Positions 1 through 8,437 of a stretch of 64,000 bases of DNA are shown one piece after another. Source of the stretch: Flavobacterium akiainvivens (GTDB taxonomy: Bacteria > Bacteroidota > Bacteroidia > Flavobacteriales > Flavobacteriaceae). The position numbers were made by a program, and so were the translations under genes. How positions within the stretch are numbered: position 1 is the first letter of the stretch; every line of letters begins with the position of its first letter. Under the pieces are notes generated by a model. The model saw nothing but the letters and a program-made list of their open reading frames with translations. It ran no database searches and was not told where the DNA came from. The stretch spans positions 1,618,551 to 1,682,550 of the forward strand of contig NZ_LIYD01000005.1 in the NCBI RefSeq assembly GCF_001278115.1. The letters are read 5' to 3'.

Positions 1-2229
1 GGCGTTTACCGTAAATTCTATACCCTTGTTGTTTAGCGCTGCTACGTTTTCTATCATCCTTGAGAAACCAAGTGACGGAGAAATGTTGCGCGATAGTAAA
101 AGGTCTTCGTTATCTATATTAAAGTAGTTGGCACTAACCGATAGCCTGTTGTTAAAGAATGCAGCATCAAGGCCTACGTTAAACTGCTTTTGCTTTTCCC
201 ACCTAATGTCAGGGTTACCCATAAGGCCGCCATTCTGGTAAATTACCTGGCCGTTAGAAACCGTTGGGCGGTATAGTGTAAGGTAGCCGTAGTTTGGTAT
301 GTTCTGGTTACCCACAACACCATAGCCTGCACGCAGCTTAAGCTGGTTGATTTTTTGAGATTCTGCAAGGAAATCTTCCTTAGCAATATCCCAGCTTGCC
401 GAAACCGATGGGAATGTACCCCACTTGTTGTTAGGGCCAAATTTAGATGAACCGTCTCGGCGGATGGTACCGGTAATTGAATACTTGCCATCTAATGTAT
501 AGTTAGCACGGGCAAAGTATGAAAGCATGGTTTGTGTAACAAAATCAGAACCCAGCTGGAAGTTTTCCCTTTGAGAAGCCCCGTTAAGGTACTGGTAGTT
601 AAAGTCGTCGCTGGCAAAACCACGCGCCCTTACATCAGTATAGTCGTTGTAGTTTTTCATAAGGGTAGAACCTAAAAGAAGGCTTACATCATGCCTGTCG
701 GCAAATACCTTATTGTAGCTAATGGTGTTATCCCACTGATAGTTAAGTTCGCTGTACCTCCAGTGGTGTGCTTCGCCATCCATACTGTTCCTTAAAGACT
801 GGCCTGTGCCCATTGGGGTATAGTCAAAGTTTTTCTGCTCTGTTATATCAGCATTAAACGTAGACCTGATGTTCAGGCCGGCTATTGGCTTAATGTTTAC
901 ATAATTGCTGCTTGTTAACCTGTTGCGCTTACTGTCGTTTTTAATGGTAAGGCTCTTTATAGGGTTGTACAGGTTTTGGTCTGGCGCTTCGCCGTAACGC
1001 AGGTAAACATCGTCTCCGTTTATAGGCAATAGCGGGTTACCGCCAAGTGCTACGCCAAAGGCGCTGCCCTCCTGGTAGCTTGATGCACTGTGAGAAAACG
1101 TGGTGTTACTACCTATTTGCAACCATGGCTTAACATCCTGCACAAGGTTAACCTTGGCATTATACCTTTTAAAATCAGAGTTTTTAAGAAGTCCCTCGTT
1201 ATCTACATAGTTAAAGCTGGCATAGTAGCTGCCTTTTTCGCCACCACCGCTAAACGCAATGTTGTGGTTGGTTTGCACACCGGTGCGCACCACTTCGTCA
1301 AGCCACTTGTAGCTGTTGCCACTCCTGTAGGTATCAAGCTCATACTGTGCAAAAACAGTAGAACCGTCAGCCGTTATCTGGTTAATGTAAGCCTGGCGGT
1401 CTGCACCCGGGTTTTCCTGAATGTAGCGGTTTGCAAAAGCATCTACCCTAAGGTCAAACAATTGCTGGGCATTCATAAGCGGGATTTGCTTGGTAAATTC
1501 AGATATACCTACCCAGGTATCATATTCTACCCTGCCCTCGCCGCTGCGCGAACCTTTTTTAGTGGTAATTACAACCACACCGTTTGCACCGCGCGAACCG
1601 TATATTGCTGTAGCAGAAGCATCTTTAAGCACGTCTATGCTGGCAATATCGTTAGGGTTAATGTTTTCAAAGTTACCTTCCATAATAAGGCCGTCTACCA
1701 CAAAAATAGGGTTGGCGCCTGCTGTAATAGAGTTTGTACCCCTGATTTTGATAGAGGCGCTACCGGCCGGGTTGGCATTTTGCTGAATGTAAACACCCGC
1801 CATACGGCCCTGCATGGCGCTAACCACGTTAGGTGTAGGTATTTCCTTCAGCTTTTCGCCACTAAGGCTTGAAGTTGCACCGGTTATGTCGCCACGTTTT
1901 ACCACGGCACCTACCACCACAATTTCGTCAAGCTCCTGGCTGTCTTCTACAAGGGTAACATTTGCCACAGTTGTGTTTGGGCCAACCTCAATCGATTGCG
2001 TAATGTAGCCCATAAAAGAAACCTGTAGTGTGGTACCGGCAGGTGCGGCAATACTGTAGTTACCGTCTATATCAGTAACCGCAGTGGTTTGCGTGCCTTT
2101 TACCAGTATGGTGGCACCGGGCACGGGCAGGCTTTGTGCATCAGTCACAGTACCTGTAACGTTTTGCGCCCACGCTGTACCAGCACAAAGTGTAATTAAA
2201 AAACATAAATATCGTATTACATTTTTCAT
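1..2229 (-). CDS. SusC/RagA-family TonB-dependent outer-membrane receptor, C-terminus outside window
   Basis: Outer-membrane TonB-dependent importer of oligosaccharides. The open frame starts at ATG 2227-2229 and runs off the left edge, giving 743 codons of a protein that is usually 1000 or more. Visible in order: a signal peptide ending near AGTAWAQ, a carboxypeptidase-like regulatory domain (GTVTDAQSLPVPGATI, roughly residues 24-100), a TonB-box-like ELDEIVVVG segment, and a plug domain with the family signatures KIRGTNSI and NPIFVVDG. A SusD partner would be expected outside the window, downstream on the minus strand. Its promoter (2360-2390) is the best Bacteroidota promoter in the window and carries the ATAGT repeat array at the predicted start site. 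The substrate is unknown; proximity to a GH36 gene and the shared promoter motif suggest an alpha-galactoside (inference). Confidence 0.95.
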   Translation of the reverse strand, partial: MKNVIRYLCFLITLCAGTAWAQNVTGTVTDAQSLPVPGATILVKGTQTTAVTDIDGNYSIAAPAGTTLQVSFMGYITQSIEVGPNTTVANVTLVEDSQELDEIVVVGAVVKRGDITGATSSLSGEKLKEIPTPNVVSAMQGRMAGVYIQQNANPAGSASIKIRGTNSITAGANPIFVVDGLIMEGNFENINPNDIASIDVLKDASATAIYGSRGANGVVVITTKKGSRSGEGRVEYDTWVGISEFTKQIPLMNAQQLFDLRVDAFANRYIQENPGADRQAYINQITADGSTVFAQYELDTYRSGNSYKWLDEVVRTGVQTNHNIAFSGGGEKGSYYASFNYVDNEGLLKNSDFKRYNAKVNLVQDVKPWLQIGSNTTFSHSASSYQEGSAFGVALGGNPLLPINGDDVYLRYGEAPDQNLYNPIKSLTIKNDSKRNRLTSSNYVNIKPIAGLNIRSTFNADITEQKNFDYTPMGTGQSLRNSMDGEAHHWRYSELNYQWDNTISYNKVFADRHDVSLLLGSTLMKNYNDYTDVRARGFASDDFNYQYLNGASQRENFQLGSDFVTQTMLSYFARANYTLDGKYSITGTIRRDGSSKFGPNNKWGTFPSVSASWDIAKEDFLAESQKINQLKLRAGYGVVGNQNIPNYGYLTLYRPTVSNGQVIYQNGGLMGNPDIRWEKQKQFNVGLDAAFFNNRLSVSANYFNIDNEDLLLSRNISPSLGFSRMIENVAALNNKGIEFTVNA

Positions 2230-2332
2230 AAGTGTTTTGTGATTTGGTTAATAAATGTTTAAAGGGTTAATTAAATTTTTAATAGGGTTTAGTTTCAAAT
2301 AGCGCATAACAGTTTGCAAGTGTTGGGTTTTG

Positions 2333-2390
2333 TATTATACTATACTATTCTATTGAGTACAAACATACAAATATTTCCCTTACCTCCAAA
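2333..2390 (-). promoter_or_regulatory. Bacteroidota-type promoter with ATAGT-repeat array for the first SusC
   Basis: Read on the minus strand, TTTG (2387-2390) is followed after 19 nt by TATGTTTG (2360-2367), matching the Bacteroidota -33/-7 pattern. Immediately downstream lies a pentamer-periodic array (2333-2355; AATAGAATAGTATAGTATAA on the minus strand) that would cover the transcription start. The same 9-mer, TATACTATT on the plus strand, recurs at two other promoters and in one leader, so it is a candidate operator. Confidence 0.6.
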
Positions 2391-2484
2391 TTTATCATTT
2401 AGGATTTTTAAGATTTTTTTACGCTAATTTTTTCGGATTGATATTTAAGAAGTAATATAATACAGAAATGCTCAAAATTTAACA

Positions 2485-4077
2485 CTAAGCCACTCCCCAC
2501 CTGCTAAATAGCACAAAAACGGCAAGCATGCCTATAAGCAGTAAAGCATAGGCCCAACCGCGGTTTTTCCAGGGTTCAAGGGGTACCATTTGCAGTTTAA
2601 TTTCGTCATACGTAAACGTTGGAGCAAACCACGACACCACAAACATACATACCGATGTGAGTAAAAACAGTATGGCCAGCATGTGCAGGTAATGTATTTT
2701 AATATCTAAAATATAATTACACACAAAGTATGATGCTATAAAAAACAAAATACCGGCCTTGGCTGCCACAGGCGGTACTTTTTTAGTAAAAAAGCCTATA
2801 AGCACTATGGTAAACACCGGCACACTAAACATGCCCGAAAGCTGCTGTAAATAGGTATAAAACCCACTTTGCGAGAAGATGATAAACGGCGCACCCAGCA
2901 TGGCCACAACGGCTATGGTAATTTCAAAGCGCTTGCCTACGGTTAAGAGCTGTTTATCGGTTAATTGTTTGCCTTTGCGCTCTGCGCGCGGCTTGTAAAT
3001 GTTTAGTGTAAAAAGCGTGCTGCTGCTATTAAGCCCTGCATTAAAGGTAGTTATGGCTGCACCCAGCACCACAGCTGCTGTAATCCCGTTTATAAGGGCG
3101 GGGAGCGTATCTTTTACCAACCGCGGAAAAACCTCTGCCGTATTGGGCAGGGTTTCATACAGGTGTATGCCTATTAAACCCGGCAGGTTGATAAGGAACG
3201 GGCACAACAGCTTGCCCACACAGGCAAGGGCCATACCCTTCTGGCTGTCTTTTAGGCTTTTAGCTGATAACGCCTGCTGCACAATAAACTGCTCCATGCC
3301 CCAATAGTACAGGTTTATGATAAACATGCCTGTAAAAATGGTGTCAAACGGCACTTCATCGCCCGGCCCGCCAATAGAGTTAAGGTGTTCTGTTTTTATG
3401 GTAAGCACCTGCTGTAAACCGACCTGCCAGCTTCCATTGCCCAGGTATTTAAACCCGTAGTAGGGCACCAATACCCCCACAGCCACAAGCCCAAGGCTCA
3501 GCAGGCTGTCTGATATGGCTATGGCCCTAAGCCCCCCTAATACCGAATAAAGCGTACCAACAATACCTATTACCCACACCATTACCCATATATTCTGCCA
3601 ATAGGTTAAATGCAGCGGCTCCAGGAAGTTGAACATCCCTGTAAAGGCTACAGCGCCCCCATACAGTACAGATGGCAGCAGGTTGACCAGGTAACTCGCC
3701 AGAAACACAAAGCTCACGAGGCGGCGGGTATCATTGTCATAGCGCTTGCCTAAAAAGTCAGGTATGGTCATGGCGCCCGTGCGCATGTATATGGGCAGGA
3801 AGTACTCAGCTACAATAAGCATGGCAAGCACGGAGGCTACCCCCCATGCTATCACGCTCATGTTATTAATGTAAATAGATTCGTTTTCGCCTATAAACTG
3901 GTTGGCGCTTATGTTGCTGAGCAGCAATGCACCACCCACAATCCAGAAGTTGTTTTTGCGCCCAGCAAAAAAGTGGGCTTCTGTAGTGTGCTGCAGCCTG
4001 CGGCGTGTTTTAAGATAAGACACCACAGCCACAAGCCCCGTAAACAGCAAAAAACTGATAATAGTAGCAATGCCCAT
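2485..4077 (-). CDS. Sodium/solute symporter (SSS family), probable sugar transporter
   Basis: A 530-residue inner-membrane protein with about 14 hydrophobic segments and the layout of the SSS/SLC5 family (SglT-like). The N-terminal ADHFFAGRKNNFWIVGG-like stretch (AEAHFFAGRK region) and the SNISANQFIG segment match the conserved first helices that form the sodium and sugar sites in this family. It starts 5 nt after the GntR regulator stop, so the two are co-transcribed. The neighbouring GH36 alpha-galactosidase and galM suggest galactose or a related monosaccharide as substrate, but nothing in the sequence proves this. It is distinct from the longer SSS protein at 39008-40936. Confidence 0.88.
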   Translation of the reverse strand: MGIATIISFLLFTGLVAVVSYLKTRRRLQHTTEAHFFAGRKNNFWIVGGALLLSNISANQFIGENESIYINNMSVIAWGVASVLAMLIVAEYFLPIYMRTGAMTIPDFLGKRYDNDTRRLVSFVFLASYLVNLLPSVLYGGAVAFTGMFNFLEPLHLTYWQNIWVMVWVIGIVGTLYSVLGGLRAIAISDSLLSLGLVAVGVLVPYYGFKYLGNGSWQVGLQQVLTIKTEHLNSIGGPGDEVPFDTIFTGMFIINLYYWGMEQFIVQQALSAKSLKDSQKGMALACVGKLLCPFLINLPGLIGIHLYETLPNTAEVFPRLVKDTLPALINGITAAVVLGAAITTFNAGLNSSSTLFTLNIYKPRAERKGKQLTDKQLLTVGKRFEITIAVVAMLGAPFIIFSQSGFYTYLQQLSGMFSVPVFTIVLIGFFTKKVPPVAAKAGILFFIASYFVCNYILDIKIHYLHMLAILFLLTSVCMFVVSWFAPTFTYDEIKLQMVPLEPWKNRGWAYALLLIGMLAVFVLFSRWGVA

Positions 4078-4082
4078 GGCCC

Positions 4083-5099
4083 CTACAGCGAATTCCTTTC
4101 AATTAAAACGGTGGGTATAACCTCCTGCGTTTTTTCGCGGTTTAGCACAAACTCGGCTGCGCGTTTGCCCATCTTGGCAAAATCTGTACTAAAGGTGGTT
4201 ACGCCGTCAAAAATGATTTCCTTCACAATATCGTCGTTATGCGATATAAAGCCTATGTCCTGGCCTATTTTAAAGCCTTTAAGCTTGGTATCTTTAAGCA
4301 TTTCCCAAAGCTCAAGATTGTGTATGGTAAAATACACCTTGCCTTTTTCGAGCGAGCCGGGTTCATATTCCTGCTTGATTACGCCTTTTATGCTGTAATC
4401 TTCCATAAAGCGCTTAAACGAATTTAAAATCTCGTTTGGCTCTGCCGATGAAGGCTTAAAGAAAAACACAATCTCGTTGTACTTCTTAATCTTATCGGCC
4501 AGTTTTGCAAATGCCTGGTAAGATGAATCGCCAAACTCCTGCACCACATAGTTATAATCTTCGTCAGTATCAAGGTGGCGGTCTACCAGCAGTACGCGGT
4601 TAGACGGCAGCACTTTTAGCAAATCAGCCGTTTTAACCCCCGGAATGGGGGCTATTACATACATGCCATACTTGCCTTTTACGGTTTGTATGGTATGCTC
4701 GAGCGTATCGAAGTTATTGTGGTGAAAGAATATATCAAGGTGCACGTTAGCCCCCAGCCCACGGCGGAAGTTTTCATAAAACGTTTCCTGGAAAATATCA
4801 AACGCATAAATAATAAGCGCCACCTTAAGCTCCTGGTGCACATCATTAGTGGCCACAAAGTAGCCCAGGCGGTTTTTGCTTTCTATAATACCGCGGTGCA
4901 CAAGGTCTTTGTAGGCCTTGGCAATGGTTTCGCGGGCAAAGCCCAGCTCGCCAATTATGGTATTGACCGATGGCAAAAGGTCGCCCTTTACCACCACTTT
5001 CTCGTCTATGGCATTGATAATGCCCTGCACTAACTGCTCATGCTTTGAGAGGGAATTTACAGATTCAAGGCTTTTGATCTGGCTTATGATTTCCTTCAT
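4083..5099 (-). CDS. GntR-type transcriptional regulator with LacI-like sensor domain
   Basis: A 338-residue cytoplasmic regulator. Residues about 15-80 are a GntR winged helix-turn-helix (KGDLLPSVNTI, GFARETIAKAYKDLVHRGII). Residues about 90-335 resemble a periplasmic-binding/LacI-type sensor (VALIIYAF, VLLVDRHLD, IGFISHNDDI, VTTFSTDFAKMGKRAAEFV). This is the AraR-like architecture, which usually binds a sugar as inducer. It is the first gene of a two-gene unit with the symporter and lies just downstream of the GH36 gene. It is one candidate for the protein that reads the TATACTATT elements, since a related TAGTATAC sequence lies in its own promoter; this is inference. Confidence 0.9.
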   Translation of the reverse strand: MKEIISQIKSLESVNSLSKHEQLVQGIINAIDEKVVVKGDLLPSVNTIIGELGFARETIAKAYKDLVHRGIIESKNRLGYFVATNDVHQELKVALIIYAFDIFQETFYENFRRGLGANVHLDIFFHHNNFDTLEHTIQTVKGKYGMYVIAPIPGVKTADLLKVLPSNRVLLVDRHLDTDEDYNYVVQEFGDSSYQAFAKLADKIKKYNEIVFFFKPSSAEPNEILNSFKRFMEDYSIKGVIKQEYEPGSLEKGKVYFTIHNLELWEMLKDTKLKGFKIGQDIGFISHNDDIVKEIIFDGVTTFSTDFAKMGKRAAEFVLNREKTQEVIPTVLIERNSL

Positions 5100-5146
5100 A
5101 CATTTATGTACTTAAACAGTGTCCTGTTATTTTGTTAAAAGAGTTA

Positions 5147-5181
5147 CAAATATACTTTATTAACGTATACTACCCTATGCC
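5147..5181 (-). promoter_or_regulatory. Candidate promoter of the GntR-symporter unit
   Basis: A perfect TAnnTTTG box, TATATTTG, lies on the minus strand at 5147-5154, 48 nt before the regulator start. No TTG is present 19 nt upstream. That position instead holds a sequence related to the ATAGT elements (GTATACTACCCTATG on the plus strand, 5165-5179), overlapping the end of the GH36 gene. The layout would suit autoregulation. Confidence 0.45.
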
Positions 5182-7367
5182 TTTGTTAGTTTTAAAACCA
5201 CGCTGGTATGGTGGGCCGATACTTTGGGGTTTACCCCCACTTTCATTAGGAAATCGCCACTGTAAGTAGCTGTTTCTACCGTGGCCTGCTTGCCCGGATA
5301 TACGTTAATTTCCTCAACCTTGTAGTTAGCATTGGCATCAAGCCCCTTAAGCTTAAGCGGGTTGTGCGTACCGGCCTCATAACGGTTGCTTACCAGGTAG
5401 GTAAACACCACACCCTCAGTTTTTTGGTTGTTTACATAAGACACGCTCATGGCATCGTTACCATAAGGGCTTTGCAGGCGGTACTGGTTGCCCTGCCAGA
5501 TGGTGTTGCGCAGCGCATCATAGTTTTTAATGGCTTCCTGTGCAAAGGTAAGGTCATCTTCGTTAAGGTGGCTTACCACAATATCAAAGCCCATACGGCC
5601 CATCATGGCTACATCGGTACGGTATTTAAGCGGCTGCTTGCCCCAGTCTGTCACATGGTTTGCCACAGCCAGTGCCGGATAATAGTGGCTGTATTCCCAC
5701 TGAATGAAAATCCTTTCAAACGGGTCGGTATTATCGCTGGCCCAGAACTCGGTAAAATACTCAAGGGTGCCATAATCTACCCTGCCGCTGCCGCCTGAGC
5801 ACAACATAATAGGCACTTTAGGGTACTTGGCCCTTATGCGCTCCAGCACTTTGTATAGCCCTTTTACATAATCCGTATACAGGTTGCCCTGGTTTTCTTT
5901 AAGGTATGCCGAATGCGCGTTGTAAATCACAGCGTTACAGTCCCACTTAATATAGGCCAGTTCCGGGTTTTTGGTAAACAGGCCGTCTACCACGCCAAAA
6001 ACAAAATCCTGCACTTTAGGGTTTGCAAGGTCGAGCACCAGCTGGTTGCGGAAGTAATATTCCGGCCTTTTATCTTCTTTCAGTACCCAATCCGGGTGGT
6101 TTTTATACAGGTCACTTTTTGGGTTAACCATTTCGGGCTCCAGCCATATACCAAACTTAACATCGTTATCTTTTGCTGTTTGTACGAGCGAAGCTACGCC
6201 GTTAGGCAGCTTCTTCTTATTGGCATCCCAGTCGCCCAGTGCAGCATTATCGCCGTTGCGCGGGTGAGTGTTGCCAAACCATCCGTCATCCAGCAAAAAC
6301 ATATCTACACCCAGTTTTTTAGTATCGGCAATAAGCGTTTTCAGCTTGGCTTCGTCAAAATCAAAATAGGTTGCCTCCCAGTTGTTTAGCAGCGTCATAC
6401 GGTCGCCGCGCCCATCAAGAATTTTATGGTCGCGCGCCCAGTTGTGCACGTTGCGGCTGGCCGTGCCCTTGCCCGTTTGCGATAGCGTATACCAAAATTT
6501 AGGGGTAGTAAATACCTCGCCCTTTTTAAGCGTATAGGCCGCCGCAGCGTTGTTTATGCCCGAGATAATGCGCAGGTTGTTTAGGGCATCTACCTCAAAC
6601 TCATTGCGGAAGTTACCGGCCCACTCTATGCCGCCCATAAGCACCTTGCCCTCGTCTTCGGTAGACGGTTTTTCGAGCGACACCATAAATACGGTAGGCT
6701 GAAACAGGTTGGTGCGGGTACCCAGCTTAGAATCCAGCACCTTGATGCCGTGTGTAAGACGGGTTTCTTCTGGGTTCATTTCGCGCGCCCAGTCGCCCTG
6801 GTGCTGGTACAGGTAAAAATCGTTATTACCTTTAAGGTACAGGTTGGCCGATGCATACTTGTTTAGTGTAATGCTGCCTTTTTCCTGGTGCTGTATGGTG
6901 GCCCACTGCTCTATTACATCGGTATCGAAAAACGACTTGATAAACAGGTGCACTTCTACAGGATATACAGGGTCTTTAAGCACTATTTCGGTTTGCGAAA
7001 CCCCTGCACTTATGGTTGTGGTTTTATGCGAAACATACTGAAGGCTTAGCGACAGGTTACCATCGGCATGGCGCACCGCAATGGCAGGCTCTAACAGGTT
7101 TTTAGAACCCGAAGGTGTATAGGCCGAATTGTAAATACCGGTATAATCAGTGCCCTGGCGGTATTGCCCTGCCACGTTTTTATAATCAGATTCGTTTGCC
7201 AGTTTCTGGCCAAGGTATATGGTGTTTACCTCTTTGTTGTTGTTTACCTCAAATACCACCGCATTGGTTTTGGTATTTACCGGTATTAGCTGCTGCGCGA
7301 GGAGCGCAGCCCCATTGCCTGAAAGAATAAAGAGCAACGTCGCTACCGACTGCTTTATATTTTTCAT
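5175..7367 (-). CDS. Alpha-galactosidase, GH36
   Basis: Hydrolyses terminal alpha-galactosyl residues, for example from galactomannan side chains or raffinose-type sugars. The 730-residue protein has a signal peptide (about 1-25, ending ALLAQQ), an N-terminal beta-sandwich, a central TIM barrel and a C-terminal beta domain, as expected for GH36. Family signatures are visible: NWEATYFDF, FLLDDGWFG, WLEPEMVNP, then KWDCN with the nucleophile about D476, and the FWASDNTDPFERI motif with acid/base about D545. Probably periplasmic. It has its own promoter region with a roughly 150-nt leader that carries two copies of the TATACTATT element. The GntR regulator follows downstream. Confidence 0.93.
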   Translation of the reverse strand: MKNIKQSVATLLFILSGNGAALLAQQLIPVNTKTNAVVFEVNNNKEVNTIYLGQKLANESDYKNVAGQYRQGTDYTGIYNSAYTPSGSKNLLEPAIAVRHADGNLSLSLQYVSHKTTTISAGVSQTEIVLKDPVYPVEVHLFIKSFFDTDVIEQWATIQHQEKGSITLNKYASANLYLKGNNDFYLYQHQGDWAREMNPEETRLTHGIKVLDSKLGTRTNLFQPTVFMVSLEKPSTEDEGKVLMGGIEWAGNFRNEFEVDALNNLRIISGINNAAAAYTLKKGEVFTTPKFWYTLSQTGKGTASRNVHNWARDHKILDGRGDRMTLLNNWEATYFDFDEAKLKTLIADTKKLGVDMFLLDDGWFGNTHPRNGDNAALGDWDANKKKLPNGVASLVQTAKDNDVKFGIWLEPEMVNPKSDLYKNHPDWVLKEDKRPEYYFRNQLVLDLANPKVQDFVFGVVDGLFTKNPELAYIKWDCNAVIYNAHSAYLKENQGNLYTDYVKGLYKVLERIRAKYPKVPIMLCSGGSGRVDYGTLEYFTEFWASDNTDPFERIFIQWEYSHYYPALAVANHVTDWGKQPLKYRTDVAMMGRMGFDIVVSHLNEDDLTFAQEAIKNYDALRNTIWQGNQYRLQSPYGNDAMSVSYVNNQKTEGVVFTYLVSNRYEAGTHNPLKLKGLDANANYKVEEINVYPGKQATVETATYSGDFLMKVGVNPKVSAHHTSVVLKLTKA

Positions 7368-7388
7368 AGATGTTTTGTGTTTTATTGG

Positions 7389-7536
7389 TTTATACTATTC
7401 GTTACAATTGCCGCCTTATTTGCAAGCTACCCAACTGTGTAATAAGACGATAACGATTGAAATGCAAACTGTGAATGTGCCGGCTTAACCCATAAAAACA
7501 GTATTTTTTATTATACTATTCTATTCTACAATAATA
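7389..7536 (-). promoter_or_regulatory. Promoter and leader of the GH36 gene with two ATAGT elements
   Basis: On the minus strand a near-consensus -7 box TATTATTG (7529-7536; one mismatch to TAnnTTTG) is followed directly by AATAGAATAGTATAATA (TATACTATT on the plus strand at 7512-7520). A second exact copy of the 9-mer is at 7391-7399, only 24 nt before the start codon, inside the leader. No clear -33 TTG is present. Two copies would allow cooperative repression, but this is inference. Confidence 0.45.
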
Positions 7537-7877
7537 CAACAATTTCTTTATAAAAAAAGGGTTGGTTAAATTTTTTGAAAATTTAAGCGGATTTATTTTT
7601 TTGATAATGCGATTATTGGCAGTAAAATTTGCACAATACTTAATAAGGAGTGTGTTTTGATGATGATTCCTTTTGCTTCGAAATGAAACTTTTTCAGATG
7701 GCAGTTTCGCGAAGATGCGCAAAGCAGGCGCGAAGATTCACAAAGATTTTGAGGTTACTATGGAATGTGGATGATTTAACGGTTGAAACCAAAATGATTT
7801 CTTTTACACCCGATAGAGGTTCGCCACAAATTTCACAGATTCACACAGATACAAGTATAAAAGGGATACAACCTCAA

Positions 7878-8033
7878 AGCTCCGGAGGAGCGGCATATTT
7901 ATATCATAACGTAATACGAAACGAATTTGAGTCCCGTAGGGACGGCATATAGATGTTGCTTATATGCCGCTCCTACGGAGCTCTGGCAACTATACCACCA
8001 ATGTTTCTATAAATATGCCACCCCTACGGGGTT
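7878..8033. repeat. Cluster of four REP-like palindromic modules
   Basis: Four versions of one module occur in 156 bp: AGCTCCGGAGGAGCGGCATAT (7878-7898), TCCCGTAGGGACGGCATAT (7932-7950), and two in inverted orientation, 7962-7982 (ATATGCCGCTCCTACGGAGC core) and 8013-8033 (ATATGCCACCCCTACGGGGT core). Each has a small GC-rich palindrome followed by GGCATAT. The alternating orientation is like BIME clusters of REP sequences, which in other bacteria are moved by RAYT transposases; no such gene is in the window. Confidence 0.7.
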
Positions 8034-8284
8034 CATGAATAGAAAATATGATCTTCCGGACACTCTTGTTTTTAGTCCTGGAGGCCAGTAAATCTTGTTC
8101 CTATAATGGCAAACAAAACTTTGACGGCTTTGTGAACCTTGCGTTTAAAAAACATCTAAAAGGCGGAGGGTAACTTTAGCAATTAGACAAAAGTATATGC
8201 ATGATACAAAATAGCACTATAGTCCATAAATTGACATTTAATAAGGAAATCAGTACCATCTTACACAAAAACTGAATTTCAAAC

Positions 8285-8312
8285 TCCGAAAGTGAAAAAT
8301 TAGCGTTAAAAT
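8285..8312 (+). repeat. 28-bp dispersed repeat, copy 1
   Basis: Begins TCCGAAAGTGAAAAATTAGC and ends GTTAAAAT. The identical 28 bases occur in reverse complement at 31680-31707. Both copies lie downstream of a gene end and in the same orientation relative to that gene (galM here, GH3 there). A shorter, imperfect relative (ACGCTAATTTTTTCGGA) is near 2422-2438. Function unknown. Confidence 0.75.
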
Positions 8313-8357
8313 ATTGTTAAAATGTAAGATTTTACTGGGTCGAAAATCATCATATAA

Positions 8358-8437
8358 TTATTTTAAATTTTGAATTATAAATTTTAAATGCCAAGCACAG
8401 CGTCTTCAAAAAATTTATAATTCAAAATTTAAAATAA
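8358..8437. repeat. AT-rich perfect inverted repeat overlapping the galM stop codon
   Basis: Two 28-bp arms (8358-8385 and 8410-8437) are exact reverse complements around a 24-nt loop. The right arm contains the galM stop codon (8429-8431), so the last residues of GalM are encoded inside the repeat. It may act as an mRNA 3' hairpin or be a small palindromic mobile sequence. The arms lack GC pairs and there is no classic terminator layout. Confidence 0.75.

Larger units (their letters stand above)
7537..8428. other. Gene-free spacer rich in dispersed repeats
   Basis: I see no convincing gene here. The short open frames at 7516-7722 and 7650-7952 have no family resemblance and run through repeat-like DNA. 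The spacer contains AT-rich DNA next to the GH36 promoter, decayed repeats of the type found widely between Bacteroidota genes (GCGAAGATTCACAAAG near 7730, TTTGTGAACCTTGCG near 8130), the REP-like cluster at 7878-8033, a copy of the 28-bp repeat at 8285-8312, and a large AT-rich inverted repeat at 8358-8437. Confidence 0.7.

Noticed and set aside
1090..1872. 260-residue plus-strand open frame
   Set aside because: Antisense to the SusC reading frame, which has clear family signatures. The frame is rich in Val/Tyr/Cys and His without any domain pattern.
7650..7952. 100-residue plus-strand open frame
   Set aside because: Runs through degenerate intergenic repeats and ends in the REP-like cluster; no family likeness or ribosome-binding context.
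7878..8033. CRISPR-like array
   Set aside because: The repeats are in alternating orientation with spacers of unequal length and no cas genes; REP-like modules fit better.
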